From positions 129,407,272-129,471,271 of the forward strand of contig CM045989.1 of the NCBI GenBank assembly GCA_025175895.1: a stretch of 64,000 nucleotides of DNA. Direction: 5' to 3'. Below are positions 1 through 10,237 of this stretch, piece after piece. A program made the translations under genes and the position numbers. This DNA comes from Wurfbainia villosa (lineage: Eukaryota; Streptophyta; Magnoliopsida; Zingiberales; Zingiberaceae). Position 1 is the first letter of the stretch, and every line of letters starts with the position of its first letter. Below the pieces are notes generated by a model. The model had not been told where the DNA came from. It saw nothing but the letters and a program-made list of their open reading frames with translations, and did no database searches.

Positions 1-339
1 GAGCGATCGTAACCAACTTATCCAAGCACCGAATTAGATCGTGGAGGAAAGGCGGAGATGGCCCGGAGGCGAGCGGAATTTTACAAGCAGAGAGTTCAGC
101 GAGCCTTTAATAAGAAAGTAGTGCCTCGGAGATTTCAAGAAGGAGATCGGGTTTTGCGTAAGGTCAATCCCGCTGGAGATCCGGGAAAGTTGGCTCCCAA
201 CTGGGAGGGACCCTACGAGATAATCTTGCGTAAAGGTGGTAAGCATATTATCCGAAGGCGACCAAGGCAAAGAGCTTCCACGACCTTGGAACGCCATTCA
301 CTTGAAGCTCTTTCACACTGTATGAGAAATATGAAATAG
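1..339 (+). pseudogene. Ty3/gypsy (Tat-like) integrase C-terminal fragment
   Basis: This is the last ~100 codons of a gypsy polyprotein, cut by the window start. The reading frame holds one stop near position 10, and an ATG at 58 is only an internal Met. The block RVLRKVNPAGDPGKLAPNWE followed by GPY is the characteristic C-terminal integrase motif (the GPY/F-type module) of plant Tat-lineage Ty3/gypsy elements, where it helps the enzyme bind DNA. The frame ends in TAG at 337-339, a normal polyprotein end. Everything to about 10237 lies downstream of it and reads as the long 3' region of the same element. The family call is firm, the Tat assignment likely. Confidence 0.8.
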
Positions 340-572
340 AAAAGGAGAAATTATGAAACTCAGAGGGGGTGTTTATTGAATTGATTATATCAATTAAATG
401 CCAAGTGCTCTCTAAATTTCATTAAGGGGTTATTTACAAGGGCAATACGGTATTACCAATGAGTATTGAAGGAGAAACAGAAAAACAGAAAGGAAATTCC
501 CGTTTCAAAATGAGATATTGTATTACAGCTTAAATCGTTCAGGAGGATAACGTTTGAACCCAGCCTCCCAAT
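340..572. other. Non-coding spacer after gypsy pol
   Basis: AT-rich stretch between the polyprotein stop and the first antisense gene. I see no ORF, repeat or clear signal in it. Confidence 0.4.
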
Positions 573-2348
573 TTAAAGAAAATGAAGGATAAGTTGGAGG
601 AGGTAATCCTTGGGCAAAGATAACGCCAACCGCCATTGAATCATCCCCGATAGGTGGTGCGCATTAAAATAACGGCCAGGCTTCGCCGTTCGATGCCGCT
701 TGCACTTTTCTTGTTGTTCGCGAAGATTTCGACGCACGTCCACATAGCGCCGTGACACCTCCATAATTGCGTCAGCCAGGGTGGAAACGTCATCAGCTCG
801 AGAACTTTGGTCCTGCTGCACAAGGTGTGTCATCTCCACCATATTTTGGCGCATGGAAGTGAAATCCTCCACCGCTTCGAATACGATCTGGTTCGGGCAA
901 GTTGAGCTCATCCTCCGAGGGAAGTCTCTTGCCTGCGTAGACGGGCATGAGCATGCGCCCGGGAATTTATAAGGGAGGAGTTTTCTTGTACCTCCTTGCA
1001 TAAGCGGGTGCGAAGGTCCCCTATCTTATCTTGTGCTCGCTGATATTGAACCTGAAGACGAGCGAGGGCGTCGGAATCTTGTTGCTTCCCCTTGAGAAGC
1101 TCTGCTACCTGCCCTTGAAGATGTATTAACTCTTGAGCCAAAGAAGATTCTATGTTAAGAGAGGCCGACTGGATTTCTTGCTGGGGGACGAGTGGATCTG
1201 CCCCTGGACGTGATTGCGCGCTTCACATCGCAATAGTGTCAAGATCCTCCGTATTTGCTGGTGGGCCTTGGCTAATTGCTCCCAGCAGGATAATTGGTGG
1301 GACAGAGTCGTTCGATCTGAGCATTCGCTAAATCTTCCCGTTGTTGCCGTTCCCATTCTTGGGCTTGAGCCCGGTATTGGTGAAGGGAACGATCCAATTC
1401 TCGGTGGTTGGTCAGGGCCTACATGCCGGTTGAAGAGAAGAGAAATGGGTCAGTTAAACAAAGCTAAGGAAATTGATTAAGAAAATGTACCAAGTCCAAA
1501 GGATGACGCAGGCCTTCCATACGAGGAGTCATCTCCTCTAAGTTCAAAATCCGAAGACTCCTGGGAGAAAGGGAAGAAGATGGGACAGATGATGCCAAAG
1601 GGAGAATCTCACTCGTAAAGGGAAGAATGGAGGCGATATTCGGTGGTGGAGAACGGAGAGAAGGAGGAGTCTCATTCAAAAGGTCCATGGAAGTGGTGGT
1701 CAAGGGTGGTATATTCAGAGATGCGGGGAGAATGGGCGTCACATTTGTCTGGGAGGTGAAGTCGGAAGGAAAAATCGAAGGAGGCTGATCGGAGGAGGGT
1801 CCTGGAGAAGATGAGATGATGAGCACTGGGTCGGGGAAGCCTTCAATGAGGATTTTAGAAGTAGAAGGCTCCTGATTAGGGTCTACAGGAAGAGGAGGAC
1901 TCTTCAGGCGATAAATGAAGGGGGAGGTTGGCAGCGAAGGAATGTCAACCACCATGGGTTCAGGAGAGGAATGATGGGCCGAGGAAGGAGAAGACAGGGG
2001 CGGTATAACCTCTATCATCGGCGGACATGAAAGCATCTCCTTCCCAGATGCATCCCCAGGTTGTGGGGAAGAAGAAGGCGATTTCTGAACGTCATTGGCG
2101 GAGGGAGGCAAAGGGGGAAAGTTAGGGCTTGTACAGGTAGGAGGAAGTGAAGAGGGACTGATGACCCCGACTTCCTTCGAGATGGGGGTAGCGAAAGTTA
2201 CCGAAGGTGGAGAGGGAGAACGATGAGGTGATTCCCGTATGATGGTGATCGAAGGAGGTGAAGAAGAAGAAGAAGCTAAGGGCTGACCGACACCCCGTTT
2301 ACGATTCGTGTAGCGGCCCCCTATTTCCTGGAAGAAGGTGGAATGCAT
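573..2348 (-). pseudogene. Antisense gene 1 of the gypsy element: Ser/Pro-rich then coiled-coil
   Basis: Read on the minus strand, an open frame from ATG at 2348 to 1464 (294 aa) encodes a Ser/Pro-rich low-complexity protein (many SSP, PPS and SPS runs). Further downstream, at 1141-908 and 1001-573, lie Gln/Glu/Leu-rich segments with heptad-like spacing (for example LQGQVAELLKGKQQ, RRYVDVRRNLREQQEK), typical of a coiled coil. The parts lie in different frames, so introns or frameshifts separate them. Plant Tat-lineage elements are known to carry extra ORFs on the antisense strand between pol and the 3' LTR, and the position fits. The function of such proteins is unknown. No catalytic motif is visible. 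Treating the parts as one gene is inference. Confidence 0.5.
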
Positions 2349-2501
2349 CTCGGATATCTGAAAATAATGAAAGACGAGGAACTAGGAAGGAAAGATAGAA
2401 GAAACGAGATTTGGCGGCGGAGGAGCAAGCAGGCGAAGAAGAGGAAGACCAAAAGGTGAAAGGATGAAGATAGCAGATAAAACGAGGACGAAAGAGTCCC
2501 C

Positions 2502-2510
2502 TATAAAAAG
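2502..2510 (+). promoter_or_regulatory. Plus-strand TATA-box-like site
   Basis: TATAAAAAG lies about 90 bp before the 90-bp array. The array units carry similar plus-strand TATA sites. No transcription start can be shown from sequence alone. Confidence 0.3.
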
Positions 2511-2593
2511 AGGAAGAATGGGCTTGCAGCTGTTAATGGGCTTCGCGTCGGTAGTGAAAGGGAAAGAAGGATTTATTTTTCCTAAATAGCCCA

Positions 2594-4641
2594 TTATATA
2601 CAAAATGTTATCCCCGCAGAGCGGAAGCTATCCCCGTGTGGTGGTGGAATGGAAGAACCGAGACTCCTCGATTACTATTTACTCTATATAAAAAATGCTA
2701 TCCCCGCAGAGCGAAAGCTATCCCCGTGTGGTGGTGGAACGGAAGAACCGAGACTCCTCGGTTACTATTTACTCTATATACAAAATGCTATCACCGCAGA
2801 GCGGAAGTTATCCCCGTGTGGTGGTGGAACGGAAGAACCGAGACTCCTCGGTTACTATTTACTCTATATAAAAAATGCTATCCCCGCAGAGCGGAAGTTA
2901 TCCCCGTGTGGTAGTGGAACGGAAGAACCGAGACTCCTCGGTTACTATCTACTCTATATAAAAAATGCTATCCCCGCAGAGCGGAAGCTATCCCCGTGTG
3001 GTGGTGGAACGGAAGAACCGAGACTCCTCGGTTACTATTTACTCTATATAAAAAATGCTATCCCCGCAGAGCGGAAGCTATCCCCGTGTGGTGGTGGAAC
3101 GGAAGAACCGAGACTCCTCGGTTACTATTTACTCTATATCCAAAATGCTATCCCCGCAGAGCGGAAGCTATCCCCGTGTGGTGGTGGAACGGAAGAACCG
3201 AGACTCCTCGGTTACTATTTACTCTATATAAAAAATGCTATCCCCGCAGAGCGGAAGTTATCCCCGTGTGGTGGTGGAACGGAAGAACCGAGACTCCTCG
3301 GTTACTATTTACTCTATATAAAAAATGTTATCCCCGCAGAGCGGAAGCTATCCCCGTGTGGTGGTGGAACGGAAGAACCGAGATTCCTCGGTTACTATTT
3401 ACTCTATATAAAAAATGTTATCCCCGCAGAGCGAAAGCTATCCCCGTGTGGTGGTGGAACGTAAGAACCGAGACTCCTCGGTTACTATTTACTCTATATA
3501 AAAAATGCTATCCCCGCAGAGCGGAAGCTATCCCCGTGTGGTGGTGGAACGGAAGAACCGAGACTCCTCGGTTACTATTTACTCTATATAAAAAATGCTA
3601 TCCCCGCAGAGCGGAAGCTATCCCCGTGTGGTGGTGGAACGGAAGAACCGAGACTCCTCGGTTACTATTTACTCTATATCCAAAATGCTATCCCCACAGA
3701 GCGGAAGCTATCCCCGTGTGGTGGTGGAACGGAAGAACTGAGACTCCTCGGTTACTATTTACTCTATATAAAAAATGCTATCCCCGCAGAGCGGAAGTTA
3801 TCTCCATGTGGTGGTGGAACGGAAGAACCGAGACTCCTCGGTTACTATTTATTCTATATAAAAAATGCTATCCCCGCAGAGCGGAAGCTATCCCCGTGTG
3901 GTGGTGGAACGGAAGAACCGAGACTCCTCGGTTACTATTTACTCTATATAAAAAATGCTATCCCCGCAGAGCGGAAGCTATCCCCGTGTGGTGGTGGAAC
4001 GGAAGAACCGAGACTCCTCGGTTACTATTTACTCTATATAAAAAATGCTATCCCATGAGCGAAGCTATCCCCGTGTGGTGGTGGAACGGAAGAACCGAGA
4101 CTCCTCGGTTACTATTTACTCTATATAAAAAATGCTATCCCCGCAGAGCGGAAGCTATCCCCGTGTGGTGGTGGAACGGAAGAACCGAGACTCCTCGGTT
4201 ACTATTTACTCTATATCCAAAATGCTATCCCCGCAGAGCGGAAGTTATCCCCGTGTAGTGGTGGAACGGAAGAACCGAGACTCCTCGTTTACTATTTACT
4301 CTATATACAAAATGCTATCCCCGCAGAGCGGAAGTTATCCCCGTGTGGTGGTGGAACGGAAGAACCGAGACTCCTCGGTTACTATTTACTCTATATAAAA
4401 AATGCTATCCCCGCAGAGCGGAAGTTATCCCCGTGTGGTGGTGAAACGGAAGAACCGAGATTCCTCGGTTACTATTTACTCTATATACAAAATGCTATCC
4501 CCCCAGAGCGGATGTTATCCCCGTGTGGTGGTGGAACGGGAGAACCGGGATTCCTCGGTTACTATTTACTTTATGTGCAAATTGCTATCCCCGCAGAGCG
4601 GAAGAATCGAAATTCCTCGGTTATTATTTATTCTGTCTCAG
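2594..4641. repeat. 90-bp tandem array, 22 full units plus a degenerate one
   Basis: Units start at 2611 and every 90 bp to 4051. The 4051 unit is 87 bp (in-frame 3-bp loss). Units then follow at 4138, 4228, 4318, 4408 and 4498, with a decayed partial unit at 4588. Units are mostly over 95% alike by eye; the edge units (4498, 4588) are the most diverged, as expected for arrays kept alike by unequal exchange. Each unit holds a plus-strand CTATATAAAAA or CTATATACAAA block and begins TCCCCGCAGAGCGGAAG. Because 90 is a multiple of 3, long repetitive ORFs (up to 420 codons) stay open in more than one plus frame; I do not regard these as genes. Tandem arrays in the 3' non-coding region are known in Tat/Ogre-type gypsy elements. 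Confidence 0.95.
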
Positions 4642-4915
4642 TTGCTTGTGTTAATCAACTCTATATGGTTGTATTCTTGTGCCATAGCAGAGTCGGCTCG
4701 TCTAAGGGGTCTATATACCCAGCAGATTGAAAAGACGGGAGAGCCGAAATATGCCCCAAATTACATGTAAATACAAAAGGAGTAAAGAGTAGTACAACTC
4801 AGAAGGTCCTGGAGGAAGGAGATAAACTAGGGAAGTTCGATGATACGGGAGAACTACATACTCCCAGCCATCTACAAGGAGAAACAACAAAAGAGACCCT
4901 AATACATCTAGGGTA
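4642..4915. other. Non-coding spacer after the array
   Basis: Unique-looking AT-rich sequence between the decayed last repeat unit and antisense gene 2. No ORF or signal recognised. Confidence 0.4.
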
Positions 4916-6164
4916 TTACAATTCTTTGTTAGGCGGAACGGATGGAGTTTCCTTGCGCGGTCGGGGTTGGCGCAGTAGCTGCTGAAGATAAGACTGCTTC
5001 AAGAAGATTTGCCTGGATAGTTCTTTTTGGGACCCTATCAGTTGTTGACGCAGGGAACGATTATGGGCGGAAGTTTCCTCCAGCTGTTGCCGTAAACTCT
5101 TCACTTGTTCCTCCAAGATGGCTATGTATCGGCGGTCATTTATCTGTTCTTTAGAAGGCGAGGAACTGCTGCCCTGTTCCGATATTCTGTCCATGACAAG
5201 CAAAGGAAAAAGGAGAATGGTGGAAGCTATCAGGTAAAGGTCGGTGGGTTTTTATGGCGACGAAGGGGAAGAGTGCATTCATTGGTAGGAGACGTGAGAA
5301 CCATAAATGCCGATACAGAAGAGGAAACGTGGGGACAGTAGCAGGAAGGTTGACGGGACTATAATCTTAATTAAGAGGGTCCGAATCCCCGAGACATGAT
5401 AGAGGAAGATATGTTCAGATCAGATTACTATCCTTTTGGAAGACAAAAGCCTTACTTCTACGGGAAAAAGACAAAAACAGATATCATTTGCCTCCCTTAT
5501 TTTTTTTTTATTAACATATTTGAAACGATTACATTAACTTGATCTACAAAGATTTTCCATGATTACTCCTAACAGATGAAGCGGGAGATGTCTCTTTGGG
5601 GGGAGAAGGAGCTAATATAACTCTGAAGCGTTCGCCTTGGGGTGGAGGAAGAACTGGTGGACCTTCATCGAAAAGGGAAGGACGAGTCCTCGCCATGGGA
5701 ACTGGGACGAAAGCCAACGCGGGTGGAAGTGGAGGAAGTTCATCCACGGCACGGGGGTCTCCCACTGTGTACTCCAAGGTGAAGGGAGGATTCCATACCC
5801 TGTTGCGGAAGGAGGGGAAAGGAGCGCGGAAGGATCTCCCCGCTGGAGGGGTGGGAGTTGGACTGAAAGGCGGAAAAGGTAGGGGATGGAAGACTGAAGT
5901 GGCGTTTGATCGGGTCTCCGAATCTGCATCATCCTCAGAGACCCAGTCCTGTATTTCAAAAGATTCTGATTCCGAAGAAATTTCAATGGGATGCCCTGCT
6001 GAAGCCATGATGGTAAGATAACAGGACGAAGACAAGGGGGACGAAGGACTTATAATGGAAGGAGAATGGCGAAAAAGTTCTGTGGAAGGGGGAGAAGACG
6101 AAGAGGCTAGCATCTTTTCCGAAGCTGGAGGAAGGATAGGGAAAATCAACGGGCAAAAGGCCAT
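4916..6164 (-). pseudogene. Antisense gene 2 of the gypsy element: acidic/Pro-rich N-part, coiled-coil C-part
   Basis: On the minus strand an ORF runs from ATG 6164 (or the internal Met at ~6008, MASAGHPIEISSESE) to 5544. It has a Ser/Glu/Asp-rich patch and then Pro-rich sequence. A second ORF from 5203 to 4916 is strongly coiled-coil (ILEEQVKSLRQQLEETSAHN). The two may be exons of one gene: the 5204-5543 gap has no coding look and could be an intron, but I could not fix splice sites. A weak TATA-like CATATAAC on the minus strand lies near 6250. It has the same layout (low-complexity then coiled coil) as antisense gene 1, so the two may be duplicates or sister genes. No known domain is recognised. 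Confidence 0.45.
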
Positions 6165-6417
6165 TTAAAGTGATGTCCGAACCAAAATCGGGGCGGATGT
6201 GGATCCTAGTAGGCAAAATCCCGTAAGAGAGCCCCGAACCAGCCAGGCGATGGCGTTATATGGTACGGGTAAAGAAATAACAAGGGAAAGCTCAAAATTG
6301 GTCCAGAAACCCCGACTCGCTAGAGAACACGCAAGGACCATAATGGACAGACATATTGATAAGAGTCATCACTTAACAGTAAAGAAAAAGTTATTACCGA
6401 AAAAATAGTATGGGAGA

Positions 6418-8610
6418 TTACAACTCAAATCGCTCAGGGGAACATTTAGCCAACGCCGATACAGGATCTAAGTGGCTGGTGTCCACGCCGGGAGGTGGAT
6501 ATCCTTGTTCGGCGTTTTGAGCTACAACCCCCTCGAAGCCTAATATAAAGAGATCTACTCCTTTCTTGACATAGCGCCTCTTGAGGTCGGCTTCCTGCTC
6601 CTTTAATTGGTCCTGATATTGAGCCACCTGAGTTTGACTTTCCGCCAATTTGATCGCCAAAGCATCTCTCGGTGCTGCCTTTATAGCTCGTCCTAAAGTG
6701 AAAAGGGCTTCAAGATACTCTGTTGGAGGGTGGATTGCTCTTGGGGCCACCGTGATAAGGTTCGGGAAGAGCCGTTATTGCGGAGGAAAGTTCGACACTT
6801 CTTTGCCTGAGATTCGAGTAATGGCCCGAGCTTGGCGTTCGATTAAAGCGGTTGCATTCTTGTTGGCTGTGAGATAGTAGCCGCAGAGTCAGCATCCTTG
6901 ACCATGGCATCCATAAGATATCTTTTGTATTCCTTCAACTCCCGAGCTAATTCATCTACTTGTTGTAGTTCACTGGATTGGAGAAAAATCTGCTGCTCCA
7001 AGTTCTCATTCTTTCACTGCAGCTCCTCTTTCTCGCTCCGTACCAGGGCTAGCTGCATCATCGCTTCCTCGCATTGGCCCCTCATATCGGTTTCCTTCGC
7101 CTCTTGCTCGCTCAGTTGCTGAACGAGCTTTTTCTGTTGTGACACGGAGGTGAAGTGGCGAGTTTCCATGGTAGATTGAAAGCGGGCCAGCCGAGTGACC
7201 ATCTTATCATCTTTGGCCGGCGAGGAAAGAAAGCATCATTACAAATTGGCATATAGTAATACTTGCGGTAAAGAGAAAAGGGAGAAATAAGAGATACCTC
7301 AGCAAGTAGCTTTCCCACTTGCTCGCATGGGCCTTGTATGCGCTTTGGGATTAAAGAATTTCACCTCCGAGGGGTGCCGAATTTGTAGCAGGGACCCTAA
7401 CGTGACCCTCGGAGGAACAGGAAGGGAGGGGTCTTCCCCTTCGGAGGAGGTTGGAGGCCTGATACGGCGAAGGGGGGAGGGAGCAGCCCTTAGGTCCGAA
7501 GGAACAGGAGCTTGGAGTGGCTCCACATGAGAAGGTGGAGGTGAATTTTGCGCCGAGGGGGAGGAGTGAAGAAAATGAGAAGGAGAATCCCCTCCTTGAG
7601 GAGATGGAGAATAGACAGGGGAGGTAGTACCTTCTCTTCGTGGTTCATAAATGGTCAGGGGCTGAGACCCTGGTGGATCCGAAGTTGAGGGGAGATGAGC
7701 CGATGAGCTTGAGGCTCCTTTCTTAACGAGCCGCAGCTTTTTCCGAGGAGGTGACGGAGCTGCTGTGGGTTTGCCTCTGTTAGCTGCTTCCTTCTTCTTC
7801 TTAGCAGCTTCGATCGACTCCCCTTCCACCAGAGCCTTCTGCATCAGATTATCTACAAGATATACTGGTAAGAAAGATGGATGACCTAAAAAGGAAGTCA
7901 CATTGCAGGATAAATGTCACCCTACCTACAGCAACCGAAGTCGTCAGAGGTAGAGGAGACAATCCAAAATGGCGCAGGAGGGGAGTCTCTAGCAGATGGT
8001 TCGAACAGTAGTGTAGCTCCCCTAAAACTCTATACACCTCCAGGAAAGGACATTTGGTCCTCATTTCCCGGAAGGAAGGCAATTCGGGAAGGTCTACTTT
8101 CCAAATATCGGAATGAGGTAAAGGCTCCGGAAGCTCTACAAAGAAGTATAGTGCTTCCCAGCCCTTGTGGGAAGTAGGCAGGTTTACCAGAAATTGGCAG
8201 TCTGAACGACTAGACAAATAGAAGAGGCCTTCCTTAGAAGACTTTAATTAGAAGAAGCAATGGAATAGTTATGGGGTCAAAGGGAGGTTCAAATCTTGGA
8301 ACACTGTCTGGGCTCCCGATAGAATTCGGAAGGAGTTGGGGGTGAATTGGTTCAGGGGTAATTTGTAGAAGTCTAGGAGGTCCAAGTAGACCTGTGGTGC
8401 CGGCAAAGATAGGCCGTTAAAGAATTGTTCGGAGAAAAAGCATGTCAAACCAGGAGGAGGAATATGAGGCCGATGCAGCTTGGTCGTGAAACAACATTTT
8501 ATAGAAGGATCTATGTAGTCGTTCTTGATATTAAAAAAATAATGGTTACAATCTAACTGGGTTATGGTATGTTCATACTAGGCGGGTGGAGAGGTAGTCC
8601 TAGGAGCCAT
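6418..8610 (-). pseudogene. Antisense gene 3: 'putative gypsy type transposon' (Transposase_28-like) protein, degraded
   Basis: Starting at ATG 8610 (MAPRTT) one minus-strand frame runs down to ~7930 with only three stops (TAG at 8580-8578 and two near 8270 and 8246). The block LYFFVELPEPLPHSDIW after an ...FRILSGAQTVF... segment fits the N-terminal domain of plant proteins annotated as 'putative gypsy type transposon' (Pfam PF04195, from memory). A basic/Pro/Ser-rich middle follows (7867-7299; AAKKKKEAANRGK), then a coiled coil (7208-7014) and a C-terminal segment (6750-6418). Candidate introns lie at ~7925-7870 and ~7296-7209; the latter has GT...AG ends and keeps phase, but a TGA precedes it. 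The 6910-6710 part is frameshifted. Despite the Pfam name, no transposase activity is established. This is a damaged copy of a gypsy-borne antisense gene. Confidence 0.65.
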
Positions 8611-9104
8611 GAGTGTTAAACTAAGCAAAGCACTTACTCGGGGGTAAGGGAGAACCGTGCGAGAAGGGAAGGACTGAATCGCAATACGCCAGGGAAAATC
8701 GTGGAAGAAGAAGTACAAGACTGGATTGTTAGGCACGCTAAATGATACCTAAGAGGAGAAGGCGGAGGTTTATATAGGGTTTCCTGTGACGATTCAATTT
8801 CACGGAGAGAGGAGAAGCGGAGCCCATGGGCCCATCGGGCCGCCTCAGGGGCATACAAGGGAATTATAAAGGAAAAGGTGGATTCAAATGGAGGAATGAA
8901 GAATAGGGCATAAGCTTTACGCACATTTGGAAAGTCAAGCTTATAACTTCGCTTGACTATTTTTCGGGGTTGACTAATGATACTACTGGTACTTTTTCTA
9001 CCTAATTCCCAATAGAAGAGTTAGCAGGTGACCCGTGACCCGTCCCCAAAACACCTGGTTGACCAAAGGGGAAAAGGAGAAAGCGATTCGAGCGGCGATT
9101 AGGC
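8611..9104. promoter_or_regulatory. 5' flank of antisense gene 3 with minus-strand TATA box
   Basis: On the minus strand TATATAAA occurs at 8776-8769, about 160 nt upstream of the ATG at 8610, in the context CCCTATATAAACCTCC. That spacing would give a transcript leader of roughly 125-135 nt. The small ORF at 8924-8634 has no recognisable domain and is probably leader or chance sequence. Beyond 8930 I see no feature up to the minisatellite. Confidence 0.4.
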
Positions 9105-9340
9105 GAAGCCATTGAATGCGAGCGAGAGTTATCAGAAGCCATTGGCACGGGCGAAAATTAGACGAAGCCATTGACACGGGCGAGAGTTATCAGAAGCCAT
9201 TGGCACGGGCGAGAGTTGGACGAAGCCATTGACACGGGCGAGAGTTATCGGAAGTAATCGACACGGGCGCAAGTACCCGAGGTCATCGGCACGGACAAGT
9301 AGCGAGAGCCATCGGCACGGGCAAATGCTAGAAGCAAGGG
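9105..9340. repeat. 29-bp minisatellite, about 8 copies
   Basis: Units begin with GAAGCCATTGGCACGGGCGA or a variant at about 9105, 9135, 9164, 9193, 9222, 9251, 9280 and 9306. Spacing is almost exactly 29 bp and divergence rises to the right. It is non-coding and part of the 3' region of the gypsy element. Confidence 0.85.
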
Positions 9341-10237
9341 ACGCAGGTGGAAAAGAGGCGGAAGGCACTTCGCTAATAGAGGACTAGGAACTGGTTCAAC
9401 TAGGCAATTCCAGAAGCCAATGGGATGGAGAAAGGGTCAACTCAACCTAATCGATGCGAAAGAAGTTTGGTACGGGAAAAAGGAGAATTGGTTCGATTTA
9501 AGGAGAAACCCTAAGGCTAGGTCACCTATGGTATAGGGGCCTAAGTTAACTTCACCCAAAGCAGAGGGGTGAGGGAGACAGTTTAACCTCGTTGCCTGAA
9601 AAGTAAAGGGAAAGGTGCTATGCAACGGCTTGGGGGGCCCCACGCAATATTCGAGGGAGTCCTCGTTCCTCATATTTGTAACAGAATTATTCTCCAGGAG
9701 GAGGTGGTGGCCACGTGTACGATGGAGATAATCCGCGACGTTACGTTGAAGGAGGAGGGAAGATAAAAGGGAGAGAGAAAGGAAGGAGAAGAGGGGGAGA
9801 TCGATCCGAAATCATTGGCATCCAGCAAGAGAGAAGAGGAGACGAGAGAAAAGGAAGAACGATCTCGCCGGAGAAGGAGGACGGAGATCTGTTGTTTGTT
9901 AAGTCTCTTGTATTTTCCTCATCTTGTAACATCATTGTAAGAGGTCCTTTCTCCTCCACCTTCGGAAACTTGCTTTCTGTAAAGGAGGATCTTCATAGTG
10001 AAAGTGCTTAGGCACCGCATCTGGTGAGAAACCTCACCCCCGTGGAGTAGGAATCCTTATTCCGAACCACGTTACATCTCGTGTATGAATCTCGATTGCT
10101 GGTGTCGGGTTTTCGCATTTCGTCTACTTCATTTTCTTATTCTTTACTGATCGCTGCCGGGGGAGAATATTCCGAGACCTCCCTCATCGCTTCATCGCCT
10201 TGAAAACGGAGCGAACGGATTTTTCCCCCGCACCCGC
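9341..10237. other. Non-coding 3' end of the gypsy element, probably including LTR sequence
   Basis: No protein-coding segment is convincing. A purine-rich stretch at ~9745-9860 and an end such as TTTTTCCCCCGCACCCGCA just before the next element would suit a retrotransposon LTR. I cannot fix LTR ends because the partner LTR is outside the window. Confidence 0.35.

Noticed and set aside
1214..1480. Plus-strand ORF opposite antisense gene 1
   Set aside because: No motif; overlaps the better supported minus-strand coding signal.
2649..4398. Long plus-strand ORFs over the 90-bp array as a real repetitive protein gene
   Set aside because: Several frames are open at once merely because the unit is stop-free and divisible by three. 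No start context or conserved flanks.
2594..4641. CRISPR-like array
   Set aside because: Units are continuous tandem repeats without unique spacers, in plant DNA.
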